Shown here piece by piece: positions 25,665 to 34,035 of a stretch of 46,620 nucleotides of DNA. The stretch covers positions 1 through 46,620 of the forward strand of contig MPMO01000038.1 in the NCBI GenBank assembly GCA_002238555.1, written 5' to 3'. The notes beneath the pieces are model-generated. The model had not been told where the DNA came from, did no database searches, and was given only the letters and a program-made list of their open reading frames with translations. A program made the translations under genes and the position numbers. The stretch's first letter is position 1, and every line of letters starts with the position of its first letter. The stretch is from Caldilineaceae bacterium bin34 (GTDB lineage: Bacteria > Chloroflexota > Anaerolineae > Caldilineales > Caldilineaceae).

Positions 25665-26378
25665 ATGGAGGAATACTGGTGGCGTGTGTGCCATCAGGCA
25701 GGTTCCGCCACCGTGGTTCACGTGGATCTGTCCCCCTGTGCATTTCGGGAGCGGTATGCCGCATCGCTGTTGAACACGGTGGAGCAGATGCATTGCCAAC
25801 GTCTTCGCTCCGCCCGTCGCAAGCGGGAGTTCAGCCTTTGCCGCGCAGCCTTGCGTGCCGTTGTCTGTCACCGTTTGGATTGCCTCAATCGTGACCTTTC
25901 CTTTGGTCTGTCCCGCTACGGGAAACCCTTTGCCCTGGTGAGCGGAACCCGGGCGCCTGTCAGCTTCAACCTTAGTCACAGCGGACTGCACGGCCTGATT
26001 GCGGTTGATCGGGCCGGCCGCATCGGCGTGGACGTGGAAGTGCGCCTGCCTCGTCCGGATCTTTGGGGAACGGTTCGCACAATCATGACGCCACTCGAGG
26101 CCAGAACATTATCCAAGTTCCCGCAATCCGAGAAGGATCACCAGTTGTATCGCATCTGGACCCTCAAGGAGGCAATTGCCAAGGCGGTGGGCATGGGTTT
26201 CTCCCTGGACTTGACCGGGTTCTCCATTCCCGCTGCCATGCTGGATGGCATGCGGACCTGCAAATTCCGTTCTCCACACGACCCCTCCGTCCAGTGGCGA
26301 CTGGAAGACTTGGGCAACACCCTGTACGCGGCTGCGTTGGTGCTGGAACTCTCTCAGGACTCTTTTGGACCTTCCTGA
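25665..26378 (+). CDS. Sfp-type 4'-phosphopantetheinyl transferase
   Basis: A 237-residue protein that moves phosphopantetheine from CoA to a carrier-protein Ser. Motifs are in order: ARRKREFSLCRAALR, GKPFALVSGTRAPVSFNLSHS (NLSHS at 102-106), IGVDVE with Mg ligands Asp123 and Glu125, and WTLKEAIAKAVG at 165-176 with Glu169. Length and motifs match the Sfp/Gsp class that activates PKS carriers. It is the natural activator of the PKS ACP (Ser2256) nearby, although the IS630 element lies between them and it runs on the opposite strand. The start is uncertain: ATG 25665 lacks an SD, and a downstream GTG is possible. Confidence 0.93.
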   Translation: MEEYWWRVCHQAGSATVVHVDLSPCAFRERYAASLLNTVEQMHCQRLRSARRKREFSLCRAALRAVVCHRLDCLNRDLSFGLSRYGKPFALVSGTRAPVSFNLSHSGLHGLIAVDRAGRIGVDVEVRLPRPDLWGTVRTIMTPLEARTLSKFPQSEKDHQLYRIWTLKEAIAKAVGMGFSLDLTGFSIPAAMLDGMRTCKFRSPHDPSVQWRLEDLGNTLYAAALVLELSQDSFGPS

Positions 26379-26992
26379 CGAAAACCTCGCCCAACCCCAG
26401 GTTCACCTGCGTCCGGCGCCTTTCCGGCAGTCCAGGAGGAAAACGCGGCGGAGCCGGAGCCAGCCCAGTGCCCGGCCGATGGCCGTGCCGCAAGCTCACC
26501 GTGCCCGTGACGTTTGCAAGCACTGCGCCTGATGCCGTTGGCGCCGTATCGCGCCCACGTCTTGCCACGGGTGCGTGCCGTCAGCGGTCCGGACCGCTGA
26601 GAGCCTCATGAATGAACGAGCCGAATGTGTCATTCCAGGCATTTGGATTGAGTTCCGGCCCGTGGCTTGAAGCCATCGTTGCGGGCGATGCCTGAATGTC
26701 CTTCCGAGTCAAGCATTGCCATGGTGCGTCCCGGACCTTGGACGACCAATGTCGGTTGGAGGCATGTCGCCCCGGACATCCACATGAATCGGCTCTGGCC
26801 GAATGTGACAGGGCCTGCCAAGTAGCCACCACTGCGTGGACGCGTCAATCGCAAACGCCCAGCCTCCACTTCCACTTGTACTACAATTAACTTGAAGATT
26901 ATGGGCCCCTGCGGTGTCGGACATCTACACCGACGAGGGCATTTGGCTACTTTTTCCTCCCGCCACCCCACACTGTTGGCACCTTTGCCCCC
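26379..26992. other. Gap between the phosphopantetheinyl transferase and the transaldolase-like gene
   Basis: No convincing gene in 614 bp. It holds a perfect 20-bp palindrome (26581-26600). A 31-codon minus frame (26581-26676, MASSHGPELNPNAW...) has no SD. An AT-rich stretch at about 26875-26900 (TTGTAC, TACAAT, TTGAAG) probably contains the promoter of the following plus-strand gene. Confidence 0.4.
26581..26600. repeat. Perfect 20-bp palindrome
   Basis: TCAGCGGTCCGGACCGCTGA is its own reverse complement. It could act as a hairpin (eight pairs, CCGG loop) ending the transferase transcript, though no T-run follows, or as an operator. It lies 203 bases past the transferase stop. Confidence 0.6.
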
Positions 26993-28129
26993 ATGGACCT
27001 CGTCAAGTCAACCAAACGGTTGGGCCAGTCGTTTTGGCTCCAGGACTCGTCCTCGCTGATTGACCTCGGCGAAGAGCCTGCGGTGTTCCTCGGAGAATCC
27101 GGCATTGCCGGGGTAGCCGGCTGCTTGACCCCCAGCGCGGACGACATCCGCAACCGCGAAGCATGCCAACATGCGGTGCAGGCCTGCTTCGAGGCGCGCG
27201 ACAGCATCGACGCCAGCGGGATTTGGGAAGGCCTGCTGCTGAAGGAAGCCGCCCTGCTGGCTGACAGCCTGATGCCGGAACACATCGCCTCGCGCGGGTT
27301 CGAAGGCATCGTGGGCATTCCGCTCAGACCTGATCAGGTCTTCGACACGGAGGATATCTGTGGCTACGGCAGGCATATGGCCCGGCGCCTAAATCGGCAC
27401 AACATCGCGGTCCGGGTTCCGGCTTCCGATGCCGGCATCGGAGCCGTGTCGGTTTTGATTGAAGACGGCGTCAGTGTGTTCGTTACCGGCCTGATGGACC
27501 GCAATCGCTTGGGACGGACTCACGACCAGTATCTGGACGGGTTGAACGCCCGCGTGCACCGTCGGTTGCCCATCGACCATGTGCAGTGCTTTGCCGGTCT
27601 GGACATTGCCGGCATCGACTCGATGGTCGACCACTTGCTGGAGGACGCCTTTCGGGACGATCCGCGCCCCGAACGGAAAATCGAACTCGAAGGCCTGAAG
27701 GGGCGGGCCGCGGTGGCCACGGCCCGCCTGAGCGCCGCCATGAAGTCGCGCCGCCTGCAGGGGCCGAAGTGGAACAATCTGCTGCGCAATGGCGCCCGCG
27801 AAATGACCCTCGTGTGGGAAAACATCACGGCCACCAGCTGCTGTACGCCGCGTACCTATTTCAACAGCCTGATCGGTCCCGGCACCATTTCGGTACTCCC
27901 CATGGAGATGTTGCAGGACCTGCAAATCGACGGGGAACCGTCCGTTTCCCTGTTCCAAGGCTATTCCCAGGCCGACGCCCTGTTTGCCGAACTGACGCGC
28001 ATGGGCATTGAACTGCACAGGGAAATCGAACACACGGTTGACCGCCAGCTTGACCAGGCCCTGGATCGATGGACAGCGACGCTGGAAGCCATCACGGAGT
28101 TGCGCGCCGCGTCGCTGCTGTTCACCTGA
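26993..28129 (+). CDS. Transaldolase-family protein lacking the Schiff-base lysine
   Basis: A 378-residue TIM-barrel protein with the layout of type-2 (tal) transaldolases: KRLGQSFWLQDSS at the N-terminus, IAVRVPASDAGIGAVSVLIEDGVSVFVTGL, a GLDIAGIDSMVDHLL segment, GRAAVATARLSAAM, and IGPGTISVLPMEMLQ. In active enzymes the strand equivalent to NIAVRVPAS carries the Schiff-base Lys (IKVPAT); here it is Arg141. The usual GVTSNP loop reads GVAGCLTPS, and the LEVSP strand reads GIVGIPLRP. It is probably not a working transaldolase; a changed sugar-phosphate lyase or a binding protein are alternatives. It is a lone gene on the PKS-cluster margin. Confidence 0.8.
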   Translation: MDLVKSTKRLGQSFWLQDSSSLIDLGEEPAVFLGESGIAGVAGCLTPSADDIRNREACQHAVQACFEARDSIDASGIWEGLLLKEAALLADSLMPEHIASRGFEGIVGIPLRPDQVFDTEDICGYGRHMARRLNRHNIAVRVPASDAGIGAVSVLIEDGVSVFVTGLMDRNRLGRTHDQYLDGLNARVHRRLPIDHVQCFAGLDIAGIDSMVDHLLEDAFRDDPRPERKIELEGLKGRAAVATARLSAAMKSRRLQGPKWNNLLRNGAREMTLVWENITATSCCTPRTYFNSLIGPGTISVLPMEMLQDLQIDGEPSVSLFQGYSQADALFAELTRMGIELHREIEHTVDRQLDQALDRWTATLEAITELRAASLLFT

Positions 28130-28191
28130 ACCGGTTTTCCGCACCGCCCCGGGTCGATGTCCGCACGAACGTTCCGTGCAGGCGACTTGGG

Positions 28192-28818
28192 TCAAGACCG
28201 GCGTCGCTTGAGAAAAGCCTCGAAGTCTGCTTCGCGCAGCGCCGGCCTACCGTGACCGTCGGCTCCCGGAGGCTCGTCAGCCGCGTCGACCGTTTGAGCT
28301 GTCTCCTGGTCCGGGGAGGCTAACACCGCGTCCGGATCGCGTCCCTGCACCATCTGCAACAGGGGAATCAGGACACGCGCCGCGGTCTGCAGGTAGAGAT
28401 CTGCCAACTGCCGGTTCCCCGGCAGATTGAGGATCAGGGTGCGGCCGCGGATGCCCGCTTCCCCGGCCTCCAGTACGGCACCAATCGGGTTCTGTGCCCA
28501 CGCCTCCGATCGCAGCCAGGGCAGCAACCCCGGCAGGGAGCGCTCCAGCACACTGCGCGTCGCTGCCGGAACCACCTGCCGGGACAGCGCCCCCGGAGCC
28601 GGCCAGGTGCCGCCCACGGTGAGGAGCCAGTCCACCTCCTCGTCGTCGCACTGCCTGCGCATCGCTTCCTCCACCACATACTGGTGGCCTGAAACCTGCA
28701 GCTCCTCGTGGATCACGGGCCTAAGGCCGGGAAGGCCCAACAGCACATCCAGCAGGAAGGAACTGAAACCATCATCCCATTTGGGATAGTGGAGGATGGA
28801 GGTGGTGACCAACAACAT
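28192..28818 (-). CDS. MogA/MoaB-like molybdopterin-binding protein
   Basis: About 208 residues. The core TVGGTWPAPGALSRQVVPAATRSVLER and LEAGEAGIRGRTLILNLPGNRQLADLYL follows the MogA/MoaB pattern (GGT at 69-71, NLPG at 131-134). That family adenylylates molybdopterin. The normal GGTG has Trp in place of the second Gly, and the N-terminal strand LLVTTSILHYPKWDDGFSS only loosely matches the usual Asp-x-Ser-Gly loop, so activity is doubtful. The tail (residues 155-208) is acidic and then Arg-rich (FLKRRRS). ATG 28818 is chosen over an upstream ATG that adds unrelated sequence; no SD is clear. It lies beyond the ribosomal operon terminator and converges on the transaldolase-like gene. Confidence 0.65.
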   Translation of the reverse strand: MLLVTTSILHYPKWDDGFSSFLLDVLLGLPGLRPVIHEELQVSGHQYVVEEAMRRQCDDEEVDWLLTVGGTWPAPGALSRQVVPAATRSVLERSLPGLLPWLRSEAWAQNPIGAVLEAGEAGIRGRTLILNLPGNRQLADLYLQTAARVLIPLLQMVQGRDPDAVLASPDQETAQTVDAADEPPGADGHGRPALREADFEAFLKRRRS

Positions 28819-28977
28819 GCGCACCCGTACGGCTGGTGCCGGGGACCAATCCGGTGTGGAGCGCGTTACCGGATGGAGACAGACTGCCATCCGGAAAACC
28901 TCGGAACCTGCATCCCTGCCCGCGGCCGGACCGCGCAACCGTTGCCCTTCGCGGCAACTAACCTTTGTTAAGGATAA

Positions 28978-29001
28978 AGGACAACCCGGCCGGGTTGTCC
29001 T
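28978..29001 (-). terminator. Terminator of the ribosomal protein operon
   Basis: A 24-bp perfect palindrome: AGGACAACCCGG followed directly by its reverse complement. On the minus strand the sequence then runs TTATCCTTAAC, a weak T-tract. It starts 52 bases after the rpsI stop and fits a rho-independent terminator with a GGCC loop. Confidence 0.75.
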
Positions 29002-29052
29002 AGCAGTCCTGGTGCCGGTCGGCAAGGGGTGCCGGCCAAACCCGGGCGGGGA

Positions 29053-29466
29053 CTAACGCTTGGTGTATTGCGGGGCCTTGCGGGCTCGTTTGAGTCCGGG
29101 TTTCTTGCGTTCCTTTTTGCGCGGGTCCCGGGTAAGGAGGCCAAGGGACTTCAGCGCGGCCTGCAGTGCCTGCTGCGTCTCCGAACCGTCGTCCTCACTC
29201 TTGACCAGCGCGCGCGCGATGCCGTGGCTGGTGGCGGCAGCCTGTCCCGACTCGCCTCCCCCCTTGACCCTGACGCTTACATCCACGGCATGCAGCCGGT
29301 CGGTGGCCCGCAATGGAGCCAACACCCGTTTGCGACTGGCCTCGCGCCCGAAGAAATCCTCCATCGGCTTGTTGTTGACGATGATCTCGCCCGTGCCGGG
29401 AACAATGCGCACCCGGGCGGACGCCGTCTTGCGCCTGCCGTTGGCCTCGACATATCTAACGTCCAT
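29053..29466 (-). CDS. rpsI: Ribosomal protein S9
   Basis: A 137-residue S9, which contacts P-site tRNA in the head of the small subunit. The N-terminus (RYVEANGRRKTASARVRI), GTGEIIVNN, and GGGESGQAAATSHGIARALV are typical. The tail RKKERKKPGLKRARKAPQYTKR is the conserved basic extension ending near the tRNA, with QYTKR in place of the commoner QFSKR. ATG at 29466 lies 12 bases after the rplM stop. It is the last gene of the super-operon, before the terminator. Confidence 0.97.
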   Translation of the reverse strand: MDVRYVEANGRRKTASARVRIVPGTGEIIVNNKPMEDFFGREASRKRVLAPLRATDRLHAVDVSVRVKGGGESGQAAATSHGIARALVKSEDDGSETQQALQAALKSLGLLTRDPRKKERKKPGLKRARKAPQYTKR

Positions 29467-29478
29467 GTGGTTTTGTTC

Positions 29479-29913
29479 CTACAGTTTTACCTGGCGGGGA
29501 TTCTGGGCTTGATGGGGGTGGACACCCTCGGCGTACACCTTGAGCTTGGACAACTGGGCACGGCCCTGACGCGTCTTGGGCAACATGCCCTTGACCGCAT
29601 CGCGCAGGACGCGGTCCGGGAACCGTTTCAACTGTTCCCGCAGAACAACCGAGGTCAAGCCGCCGGGATAGCCGGAATGTCGATGGTACTCCTTGGCATT
29701 GAGCTTGTCGCCGGTGACCTGCACCTTTCCGCAGTTGATCACCACCACATAGTCGCCGTTGTCGACGTGGGGGGTGTAGGTCGGCTTGTGCTTGCCGCGC
29801 AGCAGCGTGGCAATCCGGGTCGCCAGACGACCCAACGTTTGGCCTTCGGCATCCACCAGCAGCCATTGCCGCTGGGCATGGGCCTTTTCGGCACTCAAAC
29901 TGAATGTCTTCAC
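29479..29913 (-). CDS. rplM: Ribosomal protein L13
   Basis: A 144-residue L13, an early large-subunit assembly protein. Seen: WLLVDAEGQTLGRLATRIATLLRGKHKPTYTPHVDNGDYVVVINC, KEYHRHSGYPGG and VKGMLPKTRQGR. GTG at 29913 overlaps the truA TGA as GTGA, gives the family's usual length, and is preferred over ATG 29931. The overlap suggests translational coupling to truA. rplM-rpsI is a standard pair, here joined directly to the alpha operon through truA. Confidence 0.96.
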   Translation of the reverse strand: MKTFSLSAEKAHAQRQWLLVDAEGQTLGRLATRIATLLRGKHKPTYTPHVDNGDYVVVINCGKVQVTGDKLNAKEYHRHSGYPGGLTSVVLREQLKRFPDRVLRDAVKGMLPKTRQGRAQLSKLKVYAEGVHPHQAQNPRQVKL

Positions 29914-30746
29914 GCTTTGCCTGCCTTCCACATGTCCGAAATCGGAGTCGCATAGGTAACCCGGCTGAGCACCAATCCGCTGGCGGGGGCCGGGCCCGGT
30001 GTCACACCGCCAACACTGTCCCTGAGACTGCGCAAATCCGCGAGCGTCAGTTGCCGCCTGCCGACCTTAACCATCAAGGCTACCATTCGGCGCACCATGC
30101 GAAAAAGGAACGCATTGGCAGTCACCGTGAAGCGCAGCGCCTGTAGTTCCCCATGGCCCCAAACGGCCGGATGCCGTTCCCAGCAGGCCTTCAACACGGT
30201 GCGCACGGTGTGCCCGCCGTCCGGTGCCACGCCCAGAAAACCGTAGTCCCGTGTGCCTGTCAAAAGGGATGCCGCCTGGTTCATGCCGCGCAGATCCAGC
30301 GCAACGGGCACATACCAACAGGCACTCCCCTGCAAGGGCCAGCGACGGGGAGCCGTGGGCAACGGGTGGGACAGGACATGATACTCGTACGTGCGCGTCA
30401 GGGCGTCAAACCGGGGATGGAAGTCCTCGGGCACCCGGTGCACATCCAGGATGGCGACCGATCCGGGCAGGCGGGAGTTCCAGGCACGCGCCAGATCCGA
30501 CAGCGAATGGTTCCAGCCAACCTGTGCCGCGATGACCTGGCCGGTGGCGTGCACGCCGGCATCGGTGCGGCCGGCCGCGGCAACGGTGACACGAGTTCCA
30601 ACGCAGGCATGCAGGGCGGTCTCAAGCGCTTCCTGAACGGTGAAGGCGTTGGGCTGGCGTTGATAGCCATGGAACGAACTGCCATCCCACGCTACGCGCG
30701 CCGCGACCGATTGCCGGAACCCCGTTGTGAAATCAGGATTCCTCAC
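29910..30746 (-). CDS. truA: tRNA pseudouridine(38-40) synthase TruA
   Basis: A 278-residue enzyme that makes pseudouridine in the tRNA anticodon arm. Catalytic Asp62 is in AAGRTDAGVHATGQ. WDGSSFHGYQRQ near the N-terminus, FDALTRTYEY and NAFLFRMVRRMVALMVKVGRRQL complete the signature. GTG at 30746 lies inside the end of rplQ (14-base overlap), and its stop overlaps the rplM start, so it is fully embedded in the r-protein transcript, an arrangement also known from other bacteria. Confidence 0.95.
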   Translation of the reverse strand: MRNPDFTTGFRQSVAARVAWDGSSFHGYQRQPNAFTVQEALETALHACVGTRVTVAAAGRTDAGVHATGQVIAAQVGWNHSLSDLARAWNSRLPGSVAILDVHRVPEDFHPRFDALTRTYEYHVLSHPLPTAPRRWPLQGSACWYVPVALDLRGMNQAASLLTGTRDYGFLGVAPDGGHTVRTVLKACWERHPAVWGHGELQALRFTVTANAFLFRMVRRMVALMVKVGRRQLTLADLRSLRDSVGGVTPGPAPASGLVLSRVTYATPISDMWKAGKA

Positions 30747-31146
30747 CCGCAGCCGTCGTCAACGGGGAATCCACAAACTCGACCAGCACCATCGGCGCCG
30801 AGTCGACCTTGCGGGCCCCGAGCTTGATCATGCGCGTGTACCCGCCGTTGCGCTCGGCATAGCGCGGAGCCAGCGTTTCGAACAACCGCTCCACCGACGC
30901 GCGGTTCTGGTTCAGACGGGACATCAGAAGGCGATAGGCGTGGACGCGGTTGCCGCCGGCCGCAAGGCCGCGCTTGGCCTTGGTCACCATGCGCTCGGCT
31001 TCGCGGCGCATGACCCGCCCCCTGGCCTCCGTAGTGACGATCCGGTCATGCTCGATGAGCTGGTTGACCAGGTTGCGCAGGTTGGCCTTGCTGTGGCCGG
31101 GTGCCTTGCCCAGGCGGGTGTGCCTAACTCTGTGACGCGTGCTCAT
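30733..31146 (-). CDS. rplQ: Ribosomal protein L17
   Basis: A 137-residue L17. MSTRHRVRHTRLGKAPGHSKANLRNLVNQLIEHDRIVTTEARGR is the strongly conserved N-terminal half. The C-terminal half has VERLFETLAPRYAERNGGYTRMIKLG and VLVEF. ATG at 31146 is the true start because the ORF extension to 31269 is non-homologous. It starts 19 bases after rpoA stops, the usual rpoA-rplQ order. Confidence 0.97.
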   Translation of the reverse strand: MSTRHRVRHTRLGKAPGHSKANLRNLVNQLIEHDRIVTTEARGRVMRREAERMVTKAKRGLAAGGNRVHAYRLLMSRLNQNRASVERLFETLAPRYAERNGGYTRMIKLGARKVDSAPMVLVEFVDSPLTTAAGEES

Positions 31147-31165
31147 GCTCGTGTACTTCCTCGCC

Positions 31166-32230
31166 TCAGGCCGCTTCCGGCTCGCTGACAGACGAAACCG
31201 GCGCGGGGACGACATCGGCGTCCCCGACCTCCGCCTCCAGGCCCGCGGTCTCGGCGGACTCCTCGGCATCTTCCGGCTCCAGGTATTCGTCCAGGTTCAC
31301 GCCCGGCAGGTGCAGCATGTCCTTCTTGCGGAGCTGCGTGACGAGCTCGTCCAAGGACTTCTCGCCGAAGTTCCGAATGGCCAGCATCTCCTCACGGCCC
31401 TTCTCCATCATCCGGACCAATTCTCCAATCGTGGCAATCCCGACCCGCTTTAGGCAATTGTAGGTCCGCACGTTCAAGTCCAAGTCCTCGACCGAGGATT
31501 CGAACATGGCGTTGGGCATCGGTTCCACTTCCTCGACCACCGGCTCCAGCACCTCGGGTGTATCGGCCGATACGACCCGCAGGTGCCGAATGAGAATGTC
31601 GGCGGCGGTCTGCATGGCTTCGGAGGGGTGGATCGACCCGTCCGTCCAGATCTCCAGCGACACCTGGTCGAGATCCGTCTGCTGCCCAACCCGATGGTCC
31701 TCCACCGCGAAAGCCACATTCACGATGGGACTGAACATGGCATCGATGGGCAGGAACCCGGGCGGGGTGTTATTGCGTTCCTCTTGGCGGGAAAACCCGT
31801 AGCCCTGCTCGACAATCAGGTCAATCTCCAGGTCGGTGGCGCTGTCCGCGGTCAGGAGGTAGTGCTCCGGATTCAACACCTCCACGTCGTGGCTCGCCAT
31901 GATATCCGCCCCGGTGTAGATGCCCGGCCGCTGCACATGCAGGGTCAGGGGGGTGGGACGGGCCGCATGGGACTTGAGTTCGATTTCGCGCAGGTTCAGG
32001 ATTAGTTGGGTCGTGTCCTCGCGCAGGTTGGGGATGGCGGAGAACTCGTGGTAGATATCTTGGATGCGCACCGCCGTGATGGCAGCCCCTTCCAGGCTGG
32101 ACAGAAGCACACGCCGCAAGGACACACCCAAGGTTGTGCCATAGCCGCGGGCAAGCGGCTTGAGCTGAAACTTGCCGTACTTGCGGGTTTCGTGCTCAGT
32201 ATGCAGCTGGGGCAGAACCGAGTGTTGCAA
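31166..32230 (-). CDS. rpoA: RNA polymerase alpha subunit
   Basis: A 354-residue alpha subunit that dimerises to start RNA polymerase assembly. The N-terminal domain shows KYGKFQLKPLARGYGTTLGVSLRRVLLSSLEGAAITAVRI. The C-terminal domain shows LDLNVRTYNCLKRVGIATIGELV and NFGEKSLDEL, used for UP-element and activator contact. The start is TTG at 32230, seven to eight bases after GAGGAG; a TTG at 32260 lacks an SD. An acidic tail of about 45 residues follows the CTD (EDAEESAETAGLEAEVGDADV). Confidence 0.96.
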   Translation of the reverse strand: MQHSVLPQLHTEHETRKYGKFQLKPLARGYGTTLGVSLRRVLLSSLEGAAITAVRIQDIYHEFSAIPNLREDTTQLILNLREIELKSHAARPTPLTLHVQRPGIYTGADIMASHDVEVLNPEHYLLTADSATDLEIDLIVEQGYGFSRQEERNNTPPGFLPIDAMFSPIVNVAFAVEDHRVGQQTDLDQVSLEIWTDGSIHPSEAMQTAADILIRHLRVVSADTPEVLEPVVEEVEPMPNAMFESSVEDLDLNVRTYNCLKRVGIATIGELVRMMEKGREEMLAIRNFGEKSLDELVTQLRKKDMLHLPGVNLDEYLEPEDAEESAETAGLEAEVGDADVVPAPVSSVSEPEAA

Positions 32231-32268
32231 AGTTCGATCTCCTCGCTGGGACGCGCGCAAAGCCGGGC

Positions 32269-32907
32269 TCAGCGTGCGCTGTAGTACTCGACAATCAACT
32301 GCACATTGAGATCCATCGGGGTCTCCTCGGGCCGCGGTGCCTGCAGCACACGCCCCTCCAGGGAGGATGGATCAAAGGCCAGCCAGCTGGGCAGAACGTC
32401 GCCCGACCGGAACTCCTGCTGACTGAAGTAGCGGTTGCCCCGACTGGCAGGACGCACGGTGATCACATCGCCTTCCGCCACCGTGTAGGAGGGGATGTTG
32501 TTGCGGCGGCCGTTGATGTCGAAATGGCCATGGGTCACCAGTTGCCGGGCCTGAGCGCGGCTGGTCGCGTACCCCAGACGGTAAACCACATTGTCCAACC
32601 GCCTCTCAAGCAGGCTGACCAGCACATCGCCGGTCAGGCCCGGGGCCCGCGTCGCTTCGCGGAAGTACCGCCGGAACTGCTTCTCGAAGACGCCGTAGAT
32701 GCGCCGCGCCTTCTGCTTGGCGCGCAACTGCATGTTGTAGTCCGATTCGCGCCGGCGCCGCATGTTCTGCCGCGCGCCGTGTTCACCAGGGGCGTATCCC
32801 TTCTTGTCGAAGGAACAGTTCGGGCCCGTGCACCGGGTCCCCTTCAAATACAGCTTTTCACCCTCGCGGCGGCACAGGCGGCACACTGCGTCCGTATATC
32901 GAGCCAT
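32269..32907 (-). CDS. rpsD: Ribosomal protein S4
   Basis: A 212-residue S4, a primary 16S rRNA binder. The N-terminus has a zinc-type Cys set, CRLCRREGEKLYLKGTRC and GPNC, followed by PGEHGARQN. The S4 RNA-binding domain is RRLDNVVYRLGYATSRAQARQLVTHGHFDING. ATG at 32907 follows AAGGAAGG. The enclosing open frame runs on to 33714, but that part is out-of-frame rpsK/rpsM sequence. Confidence 0.97.
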   Translation of the reverse strand: MARYTDAVCRLCRREGEKLYLKGTRCTGPNCSFDKKGYAPGEHGARQNMRRRRESDYNMQLRAKQKARRIYGVFEKQFRRYFREATRAPGLTGDVLVSLLERRLDNVVYRLGYATSRAQARQLVTHGHFDINGRRNNIPSYTVAEGDVITVRPASRGNRYFSQQEFRSGDVLPSWLAFDPSSLEGRVLQAPRPEETPMDLNVQLIVEYYSAR

Positions 32908-32960
32908 GAATCCTTCCTTGGTAAACCGCCGGGAACCGGACGGGAACTGCAGGGGTCTGT

Positions 32961-33350
32961 CTAGACCCGCCGTTTCTTGGGAGGCCGACAGCCGTTGTGG
33001 GCCAGCGGCGTGACATCCGTTATCGATAAAATCTGCAGCTTGGCCGCCACCAGGGCGGACAGTGCGTTCTCGCGGCCGGGACCCGGGCCCTTGACAAACA
33101 CGTGCACCTCGCGGACTCCGAATTCGTTGTAGGCCTTGGTACCGGCCTGCTGGCCTGCCAGGCCGGCGGCGTACGGCGTACTCTTGCGGCTGCCGCTGAA
33201 GTTGTTGCAGCCGCTGCTGCTCCACACCAGCACCGCGCCGGCATTGTCCGTCACGGTCACAATCGTGTTGTTGAACGTAGCCCGGATGTGAACCTGGCCG
33301 AAGGGAACCTGCCGCTTGTCGCGACGAGCCCCGCGTGTGGGTCGAGCCAT
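32961..33350 (-). CDS. rpsK: Ribosomal protein S11
   Basis: A 129-residue S11 in the small-subunit platform. Conserved segments: [57 protein letters not shown], and the end [18 protein letters not shown]. Length and start ([18 protein letters not shown]) are normal. It lies between rpsM and rpsD, the standard alpha-operon order. Confidence 0.98.
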   Translation of the reverse strand: MARPTRGARRDKRQVPFGQVHIRATFNNTIVTVTDNAGAVLVWSSSGCNNFSGSRKSTPYAAGLAGQQAGTKAYNEFGVREVHVFVKGPGPGRENALSALVAAKLQILSITDVTPLAHNGCRPPKKRRV

Positions 33351-33434
33351 CTGAAGCCGTCTGCTCCGTAGTGTACTGCTGAATCGGGAAAGAACTGGTG
33401 TGCAGTGGGTTCGGGAGCGACCCGGCCGCCGAAA

Positions 33435-33812
33435 CTAGTGTGCGACCCGGCGCCGGCCGGCCACGGTCTGCCGCCGGCCGCGGCGCGTGCGGGCGTTGGT
33501 GCGCGTGCGCTGGCCGCGGGAGGGCAGGTTGCGTCGGTGGCGCAGGCCCCGATAGGAGCCAATCTCCATCTGGCGGGACAGGTTCATCTGCACCTCCCGC
33601 CTCAGGTCGCCCTCGACCACGAGGTTGACATCGATGAACTCGCGCAGACGGCTGACGTCGGTTTCGCTCAGGTCCCTGACCCGCACCGTCGGATCCACCT
33701 GGGTCTGGCGGCAAATGTCCGCGCTGGTGGTGCGGCCGATGCCGTAGATATAGGTCAGGGAAAACAGAATCTGCTTGTCCCTGGGAATGTCAACTCCCGC
33801 AATACGAGCCAT
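33435..33812 (-). CDS. rpsM: Ribosomal protein S13
   Basis: A 125-residue S13 of the small-subunit head. [34 protein letters not shown] is the conserved N-terminus. [31 protein letters not shown] is the basic segment that reaches the tRNAs and the large subunit. ATG at 33812 was chosen over an ORF start at 33839. Confidence 0.98.
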   Translation of the reverse strand: MARIAGVDIPRDKQILFSLTYIYGIGRTTSADICRQTQVDPTVRVRDLSETDVSRLREFIDVNLVVEGDLRREVQMNLSRQMEIGSYRGLRHRRNLPSRGQRTRTNARTRRGRRQTVAGRRRVAH

Positions 33813-33860
33813 GGATACTCCTGTGTAGCCCTGCCGCAACCGATCCCGACGGACGCGGAC

Positions 33861-33974
33861 TCAGCCCTGACGCTGCTTGTGCCTCGGATTGGAGCAGATT
33901 ACGAACAGTGTCCGCTTGCGTCGCACCATGCGGCAGTTGTCGCAAATCTTCTTGACGGAGGGCCTTACCTTCAT
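33861..33974 (-). CDS. rpmJ: Ribosomal protein L36
   Basis: A 37-codon gene found by direct reading. It encodes [20 protein letters not shown], then [17 protein letters not shown]. The zinc ligands are Cys11, Cys14 and Cys27 with His32, the usual CxxC...C...H set. GAGGAAG precedes the ATG at 33974. It follows map by 61 bases; infA, which normally precedes it, is not present. Confidence 0.97.
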   Translation of the reverse strand: MKVRPSVKKICDNCRMVRRKRTLFVICSNPRHKQRQG

Positions 33975-34035
33975 TGCATCTTCCTCGCGCGCGGCCACGG
34001 CGGCCCCAAGCGCAGACGGGCATGGTACCGAAATC

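Noticed and set aside
32269..33714. Single 481-codon minus frame that could be called one protein
   Set aside because: Only the last 212 codons are S4. The first part is rpsK and rpsM read in the wrong frame.
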